Origin: Rhodothermus marinus DSM 4252
Lineage (GTDB): Bacteria; Bacteroidota; Rhodothermia; Rhodothermales; Rhodothermaceae
Assembly (NCBI RefSeq): GCF_000024845.1
Contig: NC_013501.1
Span: 1,778,874-1,842,873 of the forward strand
Direction: 5' to 3'
DNA: 64,000 nucleotides
The position numbers and the translations under genes are program-made. The notes under the pieces are model-generated. The model was not told the DNA's origin and did not search any database. It saw nothing but the letters and a program-made list of their open reading frames with translations. This document shows positions 63,316 to 64,000 of the stretch, piece after piece (the stretch's first letter is position 1; every line of letters starts with the position of its first letter).

Positions 63316-64000
63316 ATGGCTTCCAGAGAAACCCTGCTGACGACCGACGTGCACGAGGCGGCCGCCCTGATTCGCCGGGGCGAGCTGGTGGCTTTTCCCA
63401 CCGAGACGGTCTACGGGCTCGGGGCCGATGCGTTCAACCCGGAGGCCGTCCGTAAAATTTTTGAAGCCAAAGGCCGACCGCTCGACAACCCGCTCATCGT
63501 GCACATTGTCCATCTCGATCAGCTTGCGCACCTGGTGCGCGACGTGCCGGAGGCCGCCCGGCGCTTCATGGAGCGGTTCTTTCCCGGTCCGTTGACACTG
63601 GTGCTGCCGCGCCACCCGGACGTGCCCGACGAGGTGACAGCCGGGCTGCCCACGGTAGGCGTACGCATGCCCCGTCATCCGGTAGCGCAGGCGTTTCTGG
63701 AAGCCTGCGGCACACCCGTGGCCGCGCCGTCGGCCAACCGCTCCGGCCGCCCCAGCCCGACCCGCTGGGAGGCCGTCTACGCCGACCTGAACGGCCGCAT
63801 CGCCTGCATTCTGCAGGGTGACCGGAGCGACATGGGTCTGGAATCGACCGTCGTGGACTGTACCGGATCGGAGCCGGTGGTACTCCGGGCCGGCGCCGTC
63901 CCCCTGGAGGCGCTCCGTGAAGTGGTGCCCGAAACGCGCCTGGTGGGCGATGAAACGTCGCTCAAAGCGCGCAGCCCGGGCACACGTTATCGCCACTATG
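63316..64000 (+). CDS. Threonylcarbamoyl-AMP synthase, Sua5/YrdC/YciO family (3' end outside window)
   Basis: The gene starts at ATG 63316 and is open to the end of the window, so about 228 residues are visible. It shows the YrdC core: AFPTETVYGLGADAFNPEAVRKIFEAKGRP, PLIVHI, FFPGPLTLVLP, VGVRMPRHP, APSANRSGRPSPT and ESTVVDCTG. It makes threonylcarbamoyl-AMP for the t6A37 tRNA modification. Visible sequence past residue 200 suggests the longer Sua5 form with a C-terminal domain beyond the edge, but this cannot be seen. Confidence 0.93.
   Translation, partial: MASRETLLTTDVHEAAALIRRGELVAFPTETVYGLGADAFNPEAVRKIFEAKGRPLDNPLIVHIVHLDQLAHLVRDVPEAARRFMERFFPGPLTLVLPRHPDVPDEVTAGLPTVGVRMPRHPVAQAFLEACGTPVAAPSANRSGRPSPTRWEAVYADLNGRIACILQGDRSDMGLESTVVDCTGSEPVVLRAGAVPLEALREVVPETRLVGDETSLKARSPGTRYRHY

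Overview
The window is GC-rich, densely coded bacterial chromosome. Several features point to the FCB/Bacteroidota side, most plausibly a Rhodothermus-like member of the Rhodothermota. The promoters that can be read have the TTTG/TTG - about 20 nt - TAnnTTTG layout of Bacteroidota. Most start codons lack a Shine-Dalgarno sequence. The gene families also fit: a UxaE-type epimerase, a Bacteroidota-style 6-bladed propeller paired with a small secreted peptide, and a ba3-type oxidase. This placement is inference; there is no rRNA gene in the window.

Layout. 1-3.5 kb: hexuronate catabolism (a LacI-type regulator cut by the window edge, an SDR mannonate-type oxidoreductase, tagaturonate epimerase). 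3.6 kb: tRNA-Phe with its own promoter and terminator. 3.9-6.4 kb: alkyladenine glycosylase, a secreted TPR protein and a thiolase. 6.5-11.2 kb: a dispersed repeat, then a metal-handling run (DUF2231 protein, ICMT-like methyltransferase, ECF sigma factor with a Cys/His tail, CPH-type copper ATPase). 11.3-22.3 kb: UbiB-like kinase, a giant outer-membrane-type protein, then the minus-strand run mutS / gamma-carbonic anhydrase / purD / NHL protein. 22.4-37.2 kb: a phenylacetate (paa) catabolic island with paaABCD and paaGHIJYZ on the plus strand. Between them is a minus-strand insert with paaF, a fused branched-chain-type E1 dehydrogenase, an unknown Rossmann protein and a coiled-coil membrane protein. 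A second copy of the dispersed repeat lies inside the island. 37.3-42.7 kb: small membrane proteins, a polysaccharide-deacetylase-like protein and alaS.

42.8-44.6 kb is an AT-richer islet. It holds a secreted six-cysteine peptide translationally coupled to a membrane-anchored beta-propeller, a 43-nt poly(A) run and an orphan MntA-like nucleotidyltransferase. 44.7-47.3 kb: a ba3-type cytochrome c oxidase operon. 47.5-53.4 kb: metG, then hisB-proC-hisH-hisA-hisF. 53.4-59.5 kb: membrane and RNA-processing genes (SLOG-like protein, thpR, lolA, a flippase-like protein, an rRNA methyltransferase, a PLP decarboxylase). 59.6-63.2 kb: an HNH endonuclease, then a PqqD / HprK-like kinase / lasso-B2 protease / nucleotidyltransferase cassette. 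The window ends inside a Sua5/TsaC gene.

How the genes work together. The paa island encodes ring epoxidation (PaaABC with PaaD), isomerisation (PaaG), ring opening and aldehyde oxidation (PaaZ), beta-oxidation (PaaF, H, J) and housekeeping (PaaI, PaaY). The reductase PaaE and the ligase PaaK are not in view. Related imperfect GGAAGCGCTTTC-like palindromes lie near paaA, paaF/G, paaJ and a distant thiolase gene and may be a shared operator. The most interesting under-described units are the cysteine-rich peptide/propeller pair and the PqqD-kinase-B2-nucleotidyltransferase cassette, which has no visible precursor peptide or cyclase.
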